A stretch of 64,000 bases of DNA, taken from assembly GCA_013407085.1 (NCBI GenBank), contig JACCGJ010006488.1:49453-113452 (forward strand), written 5' to 3'. The notes beneath the pieces were generated by a model. That model saw nothing but the letters and a program-made list of their open reading frames with translations, did no database searches and had not been told where the DNA came from. Source of the stretch: Atriophallophorus winterbourni (taxonomy: Eukaryota > Platyhelminthes > Trematoda > Plagiorchiida > Microphallidae). This document shows positions 1 to 12,479 of the stretch, piece after piece; the stretch's first letter is position 1; the number at the start of each line of letters is the position of its first letter. A program made the position numbers and the translations under genes.

Positions 1-1269
1 TCGCCTTGAACGCCACCAGGCGAGGAGAGTCCCAAGAAATATAGCACGGGCTGCAAAAAATGGCGCTAACAATCAATACAGGAACTTGGGACGTAAAGGG
101 ATAAGGCACGTCAGCGTGTCACTTTCTCATCACACACATCGAGAAAATATCTTTTAGTGGATATACTATGATATACATAATTAAATAAATAAGAATACTA
201 TCGCGCCGTATCCTCCTTAGGGTAAAGTCACATAGACACTAAATTCGAAATCATTTTCGTGTACGGAACATTGCGAAAACACATCACCAACTTTGGTGCT
301 CTGTGATAGATTATATCAAAGAGAACAATATCTCTTCGCTGCCAAGGAGCACAAAGCTCTACCGTAAACTTCAAACTCCATCGAAGAGAGAAGTTCGTTG
401 GCCTTGACAACGTTACCAGCAAGAATATTCCACATATTCGTCAAAGGATAACTAACAATCTGTTGGCCTGTCGATATATATCCTGGAGATGAACCGTGAT
501 CTTCAGGTTTCCTCTAATCCATACTTCAAGAACATACTCTAACGAGCTCCACGTGAATTTTTAATTTGCCAATTGATAAGTCCAAGGAACATTCTGGCCA
601 AGGTGCAGCATCTTACTTTTCCTTATATTGAATGTCATATCATTCATAGCCGCTCAATTTGACATGTTTTCCGAATCCGTTTGCAGTTTCTCACAATAAT
701 CTGCAGAACTGATTGGCGTCCAAATTGTTATATCATTTTGGATGATTTTAGGGGAGAGGGTAAATCGTTTATGGATAATCGAAAGAGGAGTGGGCCTAGC
801 ACGGTTTTTTGGGACTTCGCTAGTGATTTGAAATATTTGGGATAGCACTCCGTTTACTTTAAATCGGTTGTGGCGATGGAACATATGGTCGCACAAACAT
901 TAGTGGTGAGGTTCACATATTCCTAAACGTATCAGTTTTTGAAGAATCAAATGGTGGTTGCTTTTGTCAAAAGCTTTAGATATATCTAAGTTACAGACGT
1001 GAATGCCAGTACCTCTATGCAATTCCTTCGTCCAGTCTCCTAAATTTATAAGGAGATTCGTTAGACAAGAGCGATGAGATCGAAATCCATGCTGACGAAA
1101 ACAAATTACGTAATTCAACGTGTGCAACCATTCTTTCCGAGACTCTACCTTCCATGACCTTACCCATAATAGGTAATAGTGTGACGGGACGATAATTTGC
1201 TGCGTCAGATCGGTGGCCACCTTTGAAGATTCAAGATTCAATAATTTATGGTCACAAAAAGCACATAGC
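1..1269 (-). pseudogene. LINE-B (CR1-like) reverse transcriptase 3' half, copy 1
   Basis: Read on the minus strand, the pieces appear in RT order. First comes a fingers segment with the sense GGHRSDAANYRPVTLLPIMG near 1230, then a motif A-like CNLDISKAFDK, then a palm piece ending in an ITIWTPISSADYCEKL segment (654-896). Last is the C-terminal thumb piece with PWQRRDIVLFDIIYHRA (228-422). Successive pieces lie in different frames, so the copy is dead. The motifs are those of CR1-group LINEs. Position 1 lies in the 3' part of the element. Confidence 0.8.
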
Positions 1270-2212
1270 TTCACATAGTATCATACACGATGGTATATTT
1301 TATCAAGCAGTAATATATCCTTTTTAACCACTGAGTCCAAGCTTGTGATTCATGCTCCATAGTTGAAATAAGTAGGCTCTCATAATGGTTGGCAACGTTG
1401 CAGGCGAGAGTGTTCTGAAAATCCGTCGCAGCATACCTAGAAGCTTGGAAGCACGATGACCTCACAACGCACGCTGTTGCTCAGGTGCCACATACCCAGA
1501 CTCCAAGATCTCTTTCCGACTCGGTCCAGCTCAAATTCGTGATATTGGTTATGGAATTGCTTACCAATTCGCCACACCTTGCATTTTGGAAATTGAGAGC
1601 CAATTTATTCCGTATCGACTATTCATTGAGAGCATCTAGATCACGTCACAACTGTAGACAATCCGCATTTGATTTTAACCGCATCCAAATGATAATATCA
1701 TCTTGCAAAGGGCGTCTCTGGTAGGTCGGTAATGTAAACGAAGAAAAGTACTGGCCTGAGGACTGAACCATGCGGTACGGCAATAGAGGAATCAATAACC
1801 TGAGATTTTACTTCATTGGTTCGAACGTTCGCATTGCGCACACTGAGGTAACTTTCAAGCCATACGAATAGCTGTCCGCTGATACCCATCTGCTTCAGCT
1901 TTTGTAGTAGTTGGAAGTGATCAACTCGGTCAAAAGCTTCAGACATATCCAGATAGCAAGCGTGGAAGCTAGATCCTTTGTCAACCGCTTGGGTCCCGTC
2001 GTTTAACACCCTCAACAATGTTGTCAAGCATGAGCGACATTTACGAAAACCCTGCTGCGCTACAGATAGCATATTTTGTGATTCCAAGTGATGAACAATT
2101 TGTTTCATTCACTATACGCTCTAGAACTTTGGATATCACAGAAAGTAGAGTAACAGGATGGTAGTTTGCAGGATTTGAACGACTTCCACTCTGTTGGCAC
2201 CACTCCTTCGGT
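1270..2212 (-). pseudogene. LINE-A (CR1-like) reverse transcriptase fragment, copy 1
   Basis: The minus-strand frame at 1698-2108 reads from the fingers (LSVAQQGFRKCRSCLTTLL) through motif A (YLDMSEAFDRVDH) to the PHGSVLRP turn (IAVPHGS here, against IGVPHGS in the other units). The catalytic FADD box that follows in copy 5 has been removed by a 16-nt deletion. The fragment ends in thumb sequence (1271-1465) that abuts LINE-B directly. Confidence 0.8.
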
Positions 2213-2426
2213 TTGACAAGAGAAATAATAAACGAAGGGATAGTTAATTATCGTTCACAAGCCTTACACACCCATCAGTCAAATTCTCATCACAATTTGC
2301 ATGCAAATTTAATCCACAAAAAGTGCCTTTATTTGGAGCACTATCACTACTTACCGGATAAAGGCACTTGGAGCAAAGGTCACGCTGGTTCCATGTCGCT
2401 TTAGGGTCAACAATCCGCAGGGTCAC
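2213..2426 (-). pseudogene. LINE ORF1 zinc-finger remnant, copy 1
   Basis: The minus-strand frame 2244-2426 has CSKCLYPVSSDSAP, then FCGLNLHANC and a later Cys. This Cys/His spacing resembles the PHD-like finger found at the N-terminus of some CR1-group ORF1 proteins. It is joined directly to RT sequence because the rest of ORF1, the endonuclease and the RT start are deleted in copies 1-4. Confidence 0.5.
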
Positions 2427-4639
2427 AGCTAAATAGATCGATTTCTTTGTCTGTGCTGGATCTTATAATGCAGTCAAATATCTTAGTTGACTGAATTGGG
2501 CTGGCAGGTTGAATGTGGGTCTTTGAACGACTGATCGACCTGGTTGTTCTGGTGATCTATTCATTTAACAAATAATCCACGATAACTCGTTAACATACAA
2601 ATATAGAACGCAGAATCGGGTATCAAAATGCGTAGCTCGATGCGATCTTGGCAAAGTATACAAAAATCCTAGGATAGATGTTGGTGGGAAAATGTTTTAG
2701 CGCCTGAGCAAACTGAGATATTTGCATGGAATTAATAGCTTTTCTTCTGACCGGCTGACAAGATCGAAATGCATTTTCAGCGAAGATATGACCAACAGTT
2801 TCAGAGCAACAAAAATAAGACCACACAAAACGCCGTTTTTTCTGTTTTTAGTATTTTTATTGGGAATGTGCTAAGTGCATTAGCGATGCTTGCTAATCAC
2901 AAGAGCTTTCAAATAATATACAGAATGCTCTCCACCGGCAAAACGAAAGAGCAGTAAGCTCAGAAAATACCGACGACGACAATTTCGAACTCGTGATATT
3001 TCGAGTTTCGGGATGATAGCATTAGAACGGTTGAAGCGGCAACATCTCCAGCAGTATAAAAAGATGGACAAGGCCAGCCGCAATCGAAGGATATGCAATT
3101 CGTCATTTTTGGTCAAATGATCCCTGCGCGGAGAGGGCTTGACTGACAAATCAGATCTAATTGAAACAGGGACGGATATGTTGAGGTTCATTGTTGTGAT
3201 TGTTAGTTTTGCCTATATAGGATGGTCGTGTTTCGTTATTTGTCTTGTGCGTGATAAACGGGTTTGACAATCTGCTTCTCTTGTGTTGTTGGATTCGTGG
3301 GTGAACGGGATTAGCGTTGGACGTATTGACCTGAGGGATGAATCGAGACACAATCGATGTGCGTGCGCGCAACGCGGGAGGTAACGTGGTTTAGTGTTGG
3401 ACCGAATGTTGCGAAAAATGGCCACATGTTCATTGGCTGTCACATACCGCTTCAATAATTCACACCCGCCACACACTTATCAACGGTTTATAATCGTTGG
3501 TTGGCTGCTTGGACAGCCAGTAATATAAAAGCCACATTAGTACACGAATTTAGGGCACATTAAACGTGTCCTAAAATGAATGTAGTGCGTACGATGGGGT
3601 GTGTATATGTTAGGTGTTGTGAACACGGCCCATTGGAACAGCGATTTTGCGACCAAATCAAATACTGTTTTATGGTGTGTGGATGTGTATGGCGATGCAG
3701 ATTCTTTGACATCTGTAGACCGTCGTTTATGTACCACTGTTGTCATTTTGAGCGAAAAGAAAGGATTAAATCTTAGTTTTGGGTTAAAATTATTAAGATA
3801 ACTATGGAACAAAAAAGCATGCAAATGAATATTTTGGTTAATGGTTATGGGTTTAACCCCTTTAAACATGTGTTTGGACACATGTTTTGAACAGGTTGGT
3901 CGCACAAGCCTTATCCCTCCTTGATAACTATGGAACGTTTATCTCTCGTATTTTACGATGACGAGGTTACTAAAAAACACTGAGCTATTCATCATAAACA
4001 TTCTGGTCCTGATTATTGATTCTTACTATTTGTGGTTAGCAACGAAGCCTGGGTGGCGCTTGATTCCTTCAAATTTTAGTGTTTTCTAACCGCTTTCTGA
4101 ATTTATAGCGGGACTCGGACTGCTCTACAGGCCAAATTCTAAGATTTACAGGACTAACGCGTTATTTACATGTTAGCTTTACCTCATTCCTATAATTACT
4201 CCCCGGTAATATCAGGAGCTACCTAAACAGGATATTAGAATTTCAATTCTCTCCAGCGCACAATGTCTGCACATCTGTTATTGAAGATGCTCACGTGAGC
4301 GCGATGTTCAATGTGCACCATTGTTTGCACTATTCACGTTCAAAAATGTACTTGTAGTTGTTGCAGATTCCAAGAGTATTTCAGTAAATATAACAACAAA
4401 ATTTGGTTAGCTGAATGCGATGTACTAATTGCTGATTGGACAGTCGGATGTACATCCACGATAAATATTTCGTCATTGCAAGTAACTCAACAATATGGTT
4501 CTGAAGATATCGATAATATGGAGTGAGTTATGGTGTTCAATAATTTATATTGGTTTAACCCATACCAATTTGAGAACGTTTTACACATTAAATTAACTAA
4601 CTGTAATATATGTATTGGAATTCATTTCCATCATAACAG

Positions 4640-4720
4640 CTCAAGAAGAACTACGAGCCGTTTACACTCATCAAGTAGAGGCAGTGGGATCAGGAACCGC
4701 TTGTCTTACAACATCATAGA
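4640..4720 (-). other. Decayed hammerhead-ribozyme relic carried in every array unit
   Basis: On the minus strand this stretch matches the 5' part of the hammerhead insertion at 32119-32206: CCTGATC, then ACTGCCTCTAC, then TTGATGAGTGTAAAC. The first core base is T instead of C, and the GAAA box is gone. Equivalent relics lie near 9870-9940, 15090-15165, 20310-20385 and 30345-30410. They differ further (for example ctcaacaag in copy 3 and ctctacaag in copy 5), so none is expected to cleave. Short catcata repeats either side may be an old target duplication. Confidence 0.5.
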
Positions 4721-4821
4721 AATGAGATTGAAAATGTGAAAAATATAATACTATAAAAGAAATACAGAATATCAAATGTAATGATCACGAATGATGTTCT
4801 TGTGCATGTGTAAGTCCAGTT

Positions 4822-6093
4822 TCGCCTGTAAACGCCACCAGGCGAGGAGAGTCCCAAGAAATATAGCACGTGCGGCAAATTGGCTCTAACAATCAAATTC
4901 AGGAACTTGGGACGTAAAGGGATAAGGCATGTCAGCCTTTCACTTTCTCATCAAAAACATCGAGAAAATATCTTTTAATGGATATACTATGATATACATT
5001 ATTAAATAAATAAGAATACTATCGCGCCGTATCCGCCTTGGGTAAAGCCAAATAGACACTTAATTCGAAATCTTTTCGTGTACGGAACATTGCGAAAACA
5101 CATCACCAACTTTGGTGCTCTGTGATAGATTATATCAAAGAGAACAACATGTTTTCGCTGCCAAGGAGCACAAAGCTCTACCGTAAACTTCATAGTCCAT
5201 CGAAGAGAGAAGTTCGTTATCCTTGACAACGTTACCAGCAAGAATATTCCACATATTCGTCAAAGGCAAACTAACAATCTGTTGGCCTGTCGATATATAT
5301 CCTGGAAATGTACCGTGATGTTCAGATTTCCTCTGATCCCTACTTCAAGAACATACTCTAACGAGCTCCACGTGAATTTTTAATTTGCCAATTGATAAGT
5401 CCAAGGAACATTCTGGCCAAGTGCAGCATCTTACTTTTCCTTATATTGAATGTCATATCATTCATAACCGCTCAATTTGACATGTTTTCCGAAACCGTTT
5501 GCAGTTTCTCACAATAATCTGCAGAACTGACTGGCGTCCAAATTGTTATATCATTTTGGATGATTTTAGGGGAGAGGGTAAATCGTCTATGGATAATCGA
5601 AAGAGGAGTGGGCCTAGCACGGTTTTTTGGGACTTCGCTAGTGATTTGAAATATTTGGGATAGCACTCCGTTTACTTTAAATCGGTTGTGGCGATGGAAC
5701 ATATGGTCGCACAAACATTAGTGGTGAGGTTCACATATTACTAAACGTATCAGGTTTTTAGAATCAAATCGTGATTGCTTCTGTCAAAAGCTTTAGATAT
5801 ATCTAAGTAACAGACGTGAATGCCAGTACCTCTATGCAATCCCTTCGTCCAGTCTTCTAAATTTTTAAGGAGATTCGTTAGACAAGAGCGATGAGATCGA
5901 AATCCATGCTGACGAAAACAAATTACGTAATTCAAAGTGTGCAACCATTCTTTCCGAGACTCTACCTTCCATGACCTTACCCATAATAGGCAATAGTGTG
6001 ACGGGACGATAATTTGCTGCGTCAGATCGGTGGCCACCTTTGAAGATTCAAGATTCAAGAATTTATGGTCACAAAAAGCACATAGCTTCACAT
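4822..6093 (-). pseudogene. LINE-B reverse transcriptase 3' half, copy 2
   Basis: Same arrangement as in copy 1. Here the motif A segment reads CYLDISKAFDRSNHDLILKT and then stops, because a short deletion near 5757 shifts the frame. Confidence 0.8.
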
Positions 6094-7031
6094 AGTATCA
6101 TACACGATGGTATATCTTATCAAGCAATAATACATCCTTTTTAACCACGGAGTCCAAGCTTGTGATGCATGCTCCATAGTTGGAATTAAGTAGGCTTTCA
6201 TGATGGTTGGCAACGTTGCAGGCGAGAGTGTTCTGAAAATCCGTCGCAGCATACCTAGAAGCTTGGAAGCACGATGACCTCACAACGCACGCTGTTCCTC
6301 AGGCTGCCACATACCCAGACTCCAAGATCTCTTTCCGACTCGGTCCAGCTCAAATTCGTGATATTGGTTATGGAATTGCTTACCAATTCGCCACACCTTG
6401 CATTTTGGAAATTGAGAGCCAATTTATTCTGTATCGACTATTCATTGAGAGCATCTAGATCACGTCACAACTGTACACAATCCGCATTTGATTTTAACCG
6501 CATCTAAATGATAATATCATCTTGCAAAGAGCGTCTCTGGTAGGTCGTTAATGTAAACGAAGAAAAGTACTGGCCTGAGGACTGAACCATGCGGTACGCC
6601 AATAGAGGAATCAATAACCGGAGATTTTACTTCATTGATTCGAACGTTCGCATTGCGCACACTGAGGTAACTTTCAAGCCATACGAATAGCTGTCCGCTG
6701 ATACCCATCTGCTTCAGCTTTTGTAGTAGTTGGAAGTGATCAACTCGGTCAAAAGCTTCAGACATATCCAGATAGCAAGCGTGAAAGCTAGCTCCTTTGT
6801 CAACCGCTTGGGTCCCGTCGTTTAACACCCTCAACAATGTTGTCAAGCATGAGCGACATTTACGAAAACCCTGCTGCGCTACAGATAGCATATTTTGTGA
6901 TTCCAAGTGATGAACAATTTGTTTCATTCACTATACGCTCTAGAACTTTGGATATCACAGAAAGTAGAGTAACAGGATGGTAGTTTGCAGGATTTGAACG
7001 ACTTCCACTCTGTTGGCACCACTCCTTCGGT
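6094..7031 (-). pseudogene. LINE-A reverse transcriptase fragment, copy 2
   Basis: The 136-codon frame 6517-6927 keeps motif A and IGVPHGS. The FADD box is deleted exactly as in copies 1, 3 and 4. Confidence 0.8.
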
Positions 7032-7245
7032 TTGACAAGAGAAATAATAAACGAAGGGATAGTTAATTATCGTTCACAAGCCTTACACACCCATCAGTCA
7101 AATTCTCATCACAATTTGCATGCAAATTTAATCCACAAAAAGTGCCTTTATTTGGAGCACTATCACTACTTACCGGATAAAGGCACTTGGAGCAAAGGTC
7201 ACGCTGGTTCCATGTCGCTTTAGGGTCAACAATCCGCAGGGTCAC
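7032..7245 (-). pseudogene. LINE ORF1 zinc-finger remnant, copy 2
   Basis: The predicted peptide is identical to that of copy 1 and is fused to RT at the same deletion junction (7031/7032). Confidence 0.5.
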
Positions 7246-8563
7246 AGCTAAATAGATCGATTTCTTTGTCTGTGCTGGATCTTATAATGCAGTCAAATAT
7301 CTTAGTTGACTGAATTGGGCTGGCAGGTTGAATGTGGGTCTTTGAACGACTGATCGACCTGGTTGTTCTGGTGATCTATTCATTTAACAAATAATCCACG
7401 ATAACTCGTTAACATACAAATATAGAACGCAGAATCGGGTATCAAAATGCGTAGCTCGATGCGATCTTGGCAAAGTATACAAAAATCCTAGGATAGATGT
7501 TGGTGGGAAAATGTTTTAGCGCCTGAGCAAACTGAGATATTTGCATGGAATTAATAGCTTTTCTTCTGACCGGCTGACAAGATCGAAATGCATTTTCAGC
7601 GAAGATATGACCAACAGTTTCAGAGCAACAAAAATAAGACCACACAAAACGCCGTTTTTTCTGTTTTTAGTATTTTTATTGGGAATGTGCTAAGTGCATT
7701 AGCGATGCTTGCTAATCACAAGAGCTTTCAAATAATATACAGAATGCTCTCCACCGGCAAAACGAAAGAGCAGTAAGCTCAGAAAATACCGACGACGACA
7801 ATTTCGAACTCGTGATATTTCGAGTTTCGGGATGATAGCATTAGAACGGTTGAAGCGGCAACATCTCCAGCAGTATAAAAAGATGGACAAGGCCAGCCGC
7901 AATCGAAGGATATGCAATTCGTCATTTTTGGTCAAATGATCCCTGCGCGGAGAGGGCTTGACTGACAAATCAGATCTAATTGAAACAGGGACGGATATGT
8001 TGAGTTTCAGTTTCGTGATTGTTAGTTTTGTCTGTATAGGATGGGTGTGTTTCGTTATTTGTCTTGTGCGTGATAAACGGGTTTGACAATCTGCTTCTCT
8101 TGTGTTGTGGGATTCGTGGGTGAACGGGATTAGCGTTGGACGAATTGACCTGAGGGATGAATCGAGACACAATCGATGTGCGTGCGCGCAACGCGGGAGG
8201 TAACGTGGTTTAGTGTTGGACCGAATGTTGCGAAAAATGGCCACATGTTCATTGGCTGCCACATACCGCTTCAATATTTCACACCCGCCACACACTTATC
8301 AACGGTTTATAATCGTTGGTTGGCTGCTTGGACAGCCAGTAATATAAACGCCACATTAGTACACGAATTTAGGGCACATTAAACGTGTCCTAAAACGAAT
8401 GTAGTGCGTACGATGGGGTGTGTATATGTTAGGTGTTGTGAACACGGCCCATTGGAACAGCGATTTTGCGACCAAATCAAATACTGTTATATGGTGTGTG
8501 GATGTGTATGGCGATGCAGATTCTTTGACATCTGTAGACCGTCGTTTATGTACCACTGTTGTC

Positions 8564-8965
8564 ATTTTGAGCGAAGTCAGTCAGTCCAGTCCAGTCCTTT
8601 TTTCCGTGCCGGGTGGCGACATAGGCGAAAGACAACTTCGCTAGTGGTTCTCGTCTGTCGCTGCTTCCCTCCTTTGCCGTCCTGCACCGTGAATCCTTGT
8701 GCATGTAGTTCGCGTTCCACCAAACGTTCTGCGCCAAGTTTCCTTGGTCCGTCCCCTTTTTCGTTTACCTTGCGGATGCCAGTGCATGGCTACCTTCGTA
8801 TGCGAACTGGGATCCATCATGCAGACATGACCGAACCACGGATCTGTTGTCATCGTTTCCGTAGCAATGTAGGTTTTACGGGATAGGGTTGCTAGCCCTA
8901 AGCCCAACCCTCCTCTTTTCTCAGACGGGCTTGGGACCATCCTTGGCGGAGTTATTTTGAGCGAA
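8564..8965 (-). mobile_element. 5'-truncated RTE-like LINE tail with target duplications, copy 2
   Basis: An insert at 8576-8953 is flanked by perfect 12-bp direct repeats attttgagcgaa (8564-8575 and 8954-8965). On the minus strand it encodes the C-terminal tail of an RTE-type RT, with MDPSSHTKVAMHWHPQGK and a Trp-Arg-Arg segment. It ends in a short GGACT/TGAC-type simple repeat. Copy 1 shows the unoccupied target near 3744-3757. The features fit target-primed reverse transcription. Confidence 0.85.
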
Positions 8966-10048
8966 GAGAACGGATTAAATCTTAGTTTTGGGTTAAAATT
9001 ATTAAGATAACTATGGAACAATAAAGCATGCAAATTAATATTTTGGTTAATGGTTATGGGTTTAACCCCTTTAAACATGTGTTTGGACACTTGATTTGAA
9101 CAGGTTGGTCGCAAAAGCCTTATCCAACAGTGGCATACAATCCCTCCTTGATAACTATGGAACGTTTATCTCTGGTATTTTACGATGACGAGGTTATCAA
9201 AAAACGCTGAGCTATTCATCATAAACATTCTGGTCCTGATTATTGATTCTTACTATTTGTCGTCAGCAACGACGCCTGGGTGGCGCTTGATTCCTTCAAT
9301 TTTTAGTGTTTTCTAACCGCTTTCTGAATTTATAGCGGGACTCGGACTGCTCTACAGGCCAAATTCTAAGATTTACAGGACTAACGCGTTATTTACATGT
9401 TAGCTTTACCTCATTCCTATAATTACTCCCCGGTAATATCAGGAGCTACCTAAACAGGATATTAGAATTTCAATTCTCTCCAGCGCACAATGTCTGCACA
9501 TCTGTTATTGAAGATGCTCACGTGAGCGCGATGTTCAATGTGCACCATTGTTTGCACTATTCACGTTCAAAAATGTACTTGTAGTTGTTGCAGATTCCAA
9601 GAGTATTTCAGTAAATATAACAACAAAATTTGGTTAGCTGAATGCGATGTACTAATTGCTGATTGGACAGTCGGATGTACATCCACGATAAATATTTCGT
9701 CATTGCAAGTAACTCAACAATATGGTTCTGAAGATATCGATAATATGGAGTGAGTTATGGTGTTCAATAATTTATATTGGTTTAACCCATACCAATTTGA
9801 GAACGTTTTACACATTAAATTAACTAACTGTAATATATGTATTGGAATTCATTTCCATCATAACAGCTCAAGAAGAACTACGAGCCGTTTACACTCATCA
9901 AGTAGAGGCAGTGGGATCAGGAACCGCTTGTCTTACAACATCATAGAAATGAGATTGAAAATGTGAAAAATATAATACTATAAAAGAAATACAGAATATC
10001 AAATGTAATGATCACGAATGATGTTCTTGTGCATGTGTAAGTCCAGTT

Positions 10049-11328
10049 TCGCCTGTAAACGCCACCAGGCGAGGAGAGTCCCAAGAAATATAGCACGTGC
10101 GGCAAATTGGCTCTAACAATCAAATTCAGGAACTTGGGACGTAAAGGGATAAGGCATGTCAGCCTTTCACTTTCTCATCAAAAACATCGAGAAAATATCT
10201 TTTAATGGATATACTATGATATACATTATTAAATAAATAAGAATACTATCGCGCCGTATCCGCCTTGGGTAAAGCCAAATAGACACTTAATTCGAAATCT
10301 TTTCGTGTACGGAACATTGCGAAAACACATCACCAACTTTGGTGCTCTGTGATAGATTATATCAAAGAGAACAATATCTTTTCGCTGCCAAGGAGCACAA
10401 ACCTCTACCGTAAACTTCATAGTCCATCGAAGAGAGACGTTCGTTAGCCTTGACAACGTTACCAGCAAGAATATTCCAAATATTCGTCAAAGGATAACTA
10501 ACAATCTGTTGGCCTGTCGATATATATCCTGGAGATGAACCGTGATCTTCAGGTTTCCTCTATCCATACTTCAAGAACATACTCTAACGAGCTCCACGTG
10601 AATTTTTAATTTGCCAATTGATAAGTCCAAGGAACATTCTGGCCAAGTGCAGCATCTTACTTTTCCTTATATTGAATGTCATATCATTCATAGCCGCTCA
10701 ATTTGACATGTTTTCCGAATTCCAAATCCGTTTGCAGTTTCTCACAATAATCTGCAGAACTGATTGGCGTCCAAATTGTTATATCATTTTGGATGATTTT
10801 AGGGGAGAGGGTAAATCGTTTATGGATAATCGAAAGAGGAGTGGGCCTAGCACGGTTTTTTGGGACTTCGCTGGTGATTTGAAATATTTGGGATAGCACT
10901 CCGTTTACTTTAAATCGGTTGTGGCGATGGAACATATGGTCGCACAAACATTAGTGGTGAGGTTCACATATTCCTAAACGTATCAGTTTTTGAAGAATCA
11001 AATGGTGATTGATTCTGTCAAAAGCTTTAGATATATCTAAGTAACAGACGTGAATGCCAGTACCTCTATGCAATTCCTTCGTCCAGTCTTCTAAATTTAT
11101 AAGGAGATTCGTTAGACAAGAGCGATGAGATCGAAATCCATGCTGACGAAAACAAATTACGTAATTCAAAGTGTGCAACCATTCTTTCCGAGACTCTACC
11201 TTCCATGACCTTACCCATAATAGGCAATAGTGTGACGGGACGATAATTTGCTGCGTCAGATCGGTGGCCACCTTTGAAGATTCAAGATTCAAGAATTTAT
11301 GGTCACAAAAAGCACATAGCTTCACATA
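10049..11328 (-). pseudogene. LINE-B reverse transcriptase 3' half, copy 3
   Basis: Motif A (YLDISKAFDRINH) is intact in the 124-codon frame 10951-11325. A small insertion near 10720 extends the palm frame (10684-10947) relative to the other units. Confidence 0.8.
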
Positions 11329-12265
11329 GTATCATACACGATGGTATATCTTATCAAGCAATAATACATCCTTTTTAACCACGGAGTCCAAGCTTGTGAT
11401 GCATGCTCCATAGTTGGAATTAAGTAGGCTTTCATGATGGTTGGCAACGTTGCAGGCGAGAGTGTTCTGAAAATCCGTCGCAGCATACCTAGAAGCTTGG
11501 AAGCACGATGACCTCACAACGCACGCTGTTCCTCAGGCTGCCACATACCCAGACTCCAAGATCTCTTTCCGACTCGGTCCAGCTCAAATTCGTGATATTG
11601 GTTATGGAATTGCTTACCAATTCGCCACACCTTGTATTTTGGACATTGAGAGCCAATTTATTCCGTATCGACTATTCATTGAGAGCATCTAGATCACGTC
11701 ACAACTGTACAAAATCCGCATTTGATTTTAACCGCATCCAAATGATAATATCATCTTGCAAAGAGCGTCTCTGGTAGGTCGTTAATGTAAACGAAGAAAA
11801 GTACTGGCCTGAGGACTGAACCATGCGGTACGCCAATAGAGGAATCAATAACCGGAGATTTTACTTCATTGATTCGAACGTTCGCATTGCGCACACTGAG
11901 GTAACTTTCAAGCCATACGAATAGCTGTCCGCTGATACCCATCTGCTTCAGCTTTTGTAGTAGTTGGAAGTGATCAACTCGGTCAAAAGCTTCAGACATA
12001 TCCAGATAGCAAGCGTGAAAGCTAGCTCCTTCGTCAACCGCTTGGTTCCTGTCGTTCAACACCCTCAACAATGTTGTCAAGCATGAGCGACATTTACGAA
12101 AACCCTGCTGCGCTACAGATAGCATATTTTGTGATTCCAAGTGATGAACAATTTGTTTCATTCACTATACGCTCTAGAACTTTGGATATCACAGAAAGTA
12201 GAGTAACAGGATGGTAGTTTGCAGGATTTGAACGACTTCCACTCTGTTGGCACCACTCCTTCGGT
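11329..12265 (-). pseudogene. LINE-A reverse transcriptase fragment, copy 3
   Basis: Frame 11751-12161. It shares the change to NDRNQAVDEG with copy 4 only, which supports the close copy 3/copy 4 relationship. Confidence 0.8.
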
Positions 12266-12479
12266 TTGACAAGAGAAATAATAAACGAAGGGATAGTTAA
12301 TTATCGTTCACAAGCCTTACACACCCATCAGTCAAATTCTCATCACAATTTGCATGCAAATTTAATCCACAAAAAGTGCCTTTATTTGGAGCACTATCAC
12401 TACTTACCGGATAAAGGCACTTGGAGCAAAGGTCACGCTGGTTCCATGTCGCTTTAGGGTCAACAATCCGCAGGGTCAC
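12266..12479 (-). pseudogene. LINE ORF1 zinc-finger remnant, copy 3
   Basis: Same predicted finger peptide and junction as in copies 1 and 2. Confidence 0.5.

Larger units (their letters stand above)
1..4821. repeat. Tandem array copy 1 (LINE-derived complex repeat)
   Basis: First visible unit of a head-to-tail array that begins before the window. It runs from an arbitrary anchor (tcgcctt, then a run ending ccaccaggcgagg) to the next occurrence of that anchor. On the minus strand the unit holds, from high to low coordinate: an unexplained segment of about 2.4 kb, an ORF1 zinc-finger remnant, a LINE-A reverse transcriptase fragment and a LINE-B reverse transcriptase fragment. It is about 400 bp shorter than copies 2-4 because it lacks the RTE insertion; the empty site is near 3744-3757. 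The stretch 2430-4820 shows no reading frame I trust and may include 5' leader sequence of the LINE. Confidence 0.9.
4822..10048. repeat. Tandem array copy 2
   Basis: Unit of 5227 bp, colinear with copy 1 and nearly identical to it over most of its length. It differs by an RTE tail insertion at 8576-8953 and by scattered substitutions. Its version of that insertion is more diverged from those in copies 3 and 4 than they are from each other, so copy 2 separated earlier. Confidence 0.9.

Noticed and set aside
7699..8295. 198-codon minus-strand frame as a real gene
   Set aside because: Intact only in near-identical duplicates, broken in copy 1, overlapping other random frames, no recognisable motif.
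8404..8886. 160-codon plus-strand frame
   Set aside because: Runs across the edge of the RTE insertion and is antisense to its coding sequence; a shadow.
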